The position numbers and the translations under genes were made by a program. Under the pieces are notes generated by a model. The model was not told the DNA's origin and made no database searches. It saw nothing but the letters and a program-made list of their open reading frames with translations. From contig JALHUC010000290.1 of assembly GCA_022865845.1 (NCBI GenBank), positions 1 to 8,508 on the forward strand: a stretch of 8,508 nucleotides of DNA. The letters are read 5' to 3'. The stretch is from a bacterium. Lineage in GTDB: Bacteria; BMS3Abin14. Of this stretch, positions 8,346 to 8,508 are shown in pieces (the stretch's first letter is position 1; each line of letters starts with the position of its first letter).

Positions 8346-8354
8346 AGTATAGCA
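8346..8354 (-). promoter_or_regulatory. Possible extended -10 promoter upstream of hpf
   Basis: The minus strand reads TGC followed by TATACT, which fits an extended -10 element (TG-N-TATAAT with one mismatch). No good -35 hexamer lies 16-18 bases upstream. If active, transcription would start near 8340 and give an hpf leader of about 250 bases that includes both hairpins. This is pattern evidence only. Confidence 0.3.
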
Positions 8355-8409
8355 TCTTCCTGGAAATTACACTCAGGAGTCTGTCAGGGTCCTCAAACGG
8401 ACTTCTGGG

Positions 8410-8508
8410 TCAGGTGATCTTTTTTCTCCTGGAAGACGGCAGAATTTTCATTGCCTCCCTGTATTTGGCTACGGTTCTCCTTGCAATATCGATCCCCTCA
8501 AGTCTCAG
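8410..8508 (-). CDS. rpoN: RNA polymerase sigma-54 factor, C-terminal end (partial)
   Basis: Only the last 32 codons lie in the window; the gene continues past the right edge. Reading minus-strand codons from 8508 gives a peptide containing the RpoN box ARRTVAKYRE (residues 9-18 of the fragment), the near-invariant signature of sigma-54 that contacts the -24 promoter element. It is followed by a short basic tail (SSRRKKIT) and a TGA stop at 8412-8410. Sigma-54 directs RNA polymerase to -24/-12 promoters that need enhancer-binding ATPases. The rpoN-hpf-ptsN order downstream is a widely conserved arrangement in Proteobacteria and supports the call. Nothing can be said about the N-terminal and core-binding domains. 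Confidence 0.93.
   Translation of the reverse strand: MRLEGIDIARRTVAKYREAMKILPSSRRKKIT

Larger units (their letters stand above)
8089..8409 (-). other. rpoN-hpf intergenic region / hpf leader
   Basis: These 321 bases separate rpoN from hpf, whereas the next several gaps are under 20 bases. On the minus strand they hold two -10-like hexamers (8351-8346 and 8312-8307), two consecutive stem-loops (8224-8200 and 8189-8146), a TTGACT hexamer (8147-8142) and a strong Shine-Dalgarno tract GGAGGGAGG just before hpf. The octamer CCAGGGTT occurs twice on the minus strand (8319-8312 and 8153-8146), each time directly before a promoter-like hexamer. A 68-codon open frame crosses the region but looks non-coding. 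No clear terminator for rpoN was found, so read-through from rpoN into hpf remains possible. Confidence 0.6.

Noticed and set aside
8089..8409. Sigma-54 (-24/-12) promoter upstream of hpf
   Set aside because: TGGCAG occurs within the 11-bp stem on both strands, but neither copy has TTGC at the required distance. No GG-N10-GC match with good flanks was found apart from one inside the ribosome-binding tract.

Overview
The window is a densely packed bacterial chromosome segment in which every convincing gene lies on the minus strand. Transcription therefore runs from the right end (about 8508) to the left end (1). The order in the direction of transcription is: end of rpoN, hpf, ptsN, hprK, rapZ, four mannose-family PTS genes (EIIA, EIIB, EIIC, EIID), ptsH (HPr), a repeat-bearing intergenic gap, metK and ahcY. 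HPr kinase next to rpoN, ptsN and rapZ, combined with mannose-type EII genes and a metK-ahcY pair, is typical of Deltaproteobacteria in the broad sense (Desulfobacterota and relatives). That assignment is inferred from gene order and protein character; no species can be named. Nothing suggests a plasmid, phage or insertion sequence.

Right block (4305-8508): after the 3' end of rpoN there is a 321-base leader with promoter-like hexamers and two tandem hairpins. It is followed by the ribosome hibernation factor hpf and the nitrogen-PTS EIIA protein ptsN, then HPr kinase/phosphorylase and RapZ. hprK/rapZ, EIIB/EIIC and EIIC/EIID share stop/start bases (GTGA, ATGA, TTGA), so the block reads as one translationally coupled operon. 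Several starts are GTG or TTG.

Middle block (2619-5207): EIIA, EIIB, EIIC, EIID and HPr make an almost complete mannose-family phosphotransferase set. All expected phosphorylation sites are visible: EIIA His12, EIIB His14, HPr His15 and the regulatory HPr Ser46, the substrate of the HprK encoded four genes upstream of EIIB. Enzyme I (ptsI), the kinase that feeds the chain, is absent from the window. The place immediately after ptsH is occupied by two short tandem-repeat arrays, one of which contains the HPr stop codon.

Left block (1-2618): metK (S-adenosylmethionine synthetase) and ahcY (S-adenosylhomocysteine hydrolase) form a two-gene methyl-cycle unit with its own possible promoter, ending in a hairpin terminator at the window edge. 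The AhcY is of the short archaeal/Thermotoga-like type.

No wholly new system is evident. The most interesting points are the repeat arrays fused to the end of ptsH with no ptsI following, the compact EIIC/EIID pair beside HprK, and the structured leader of hpf.
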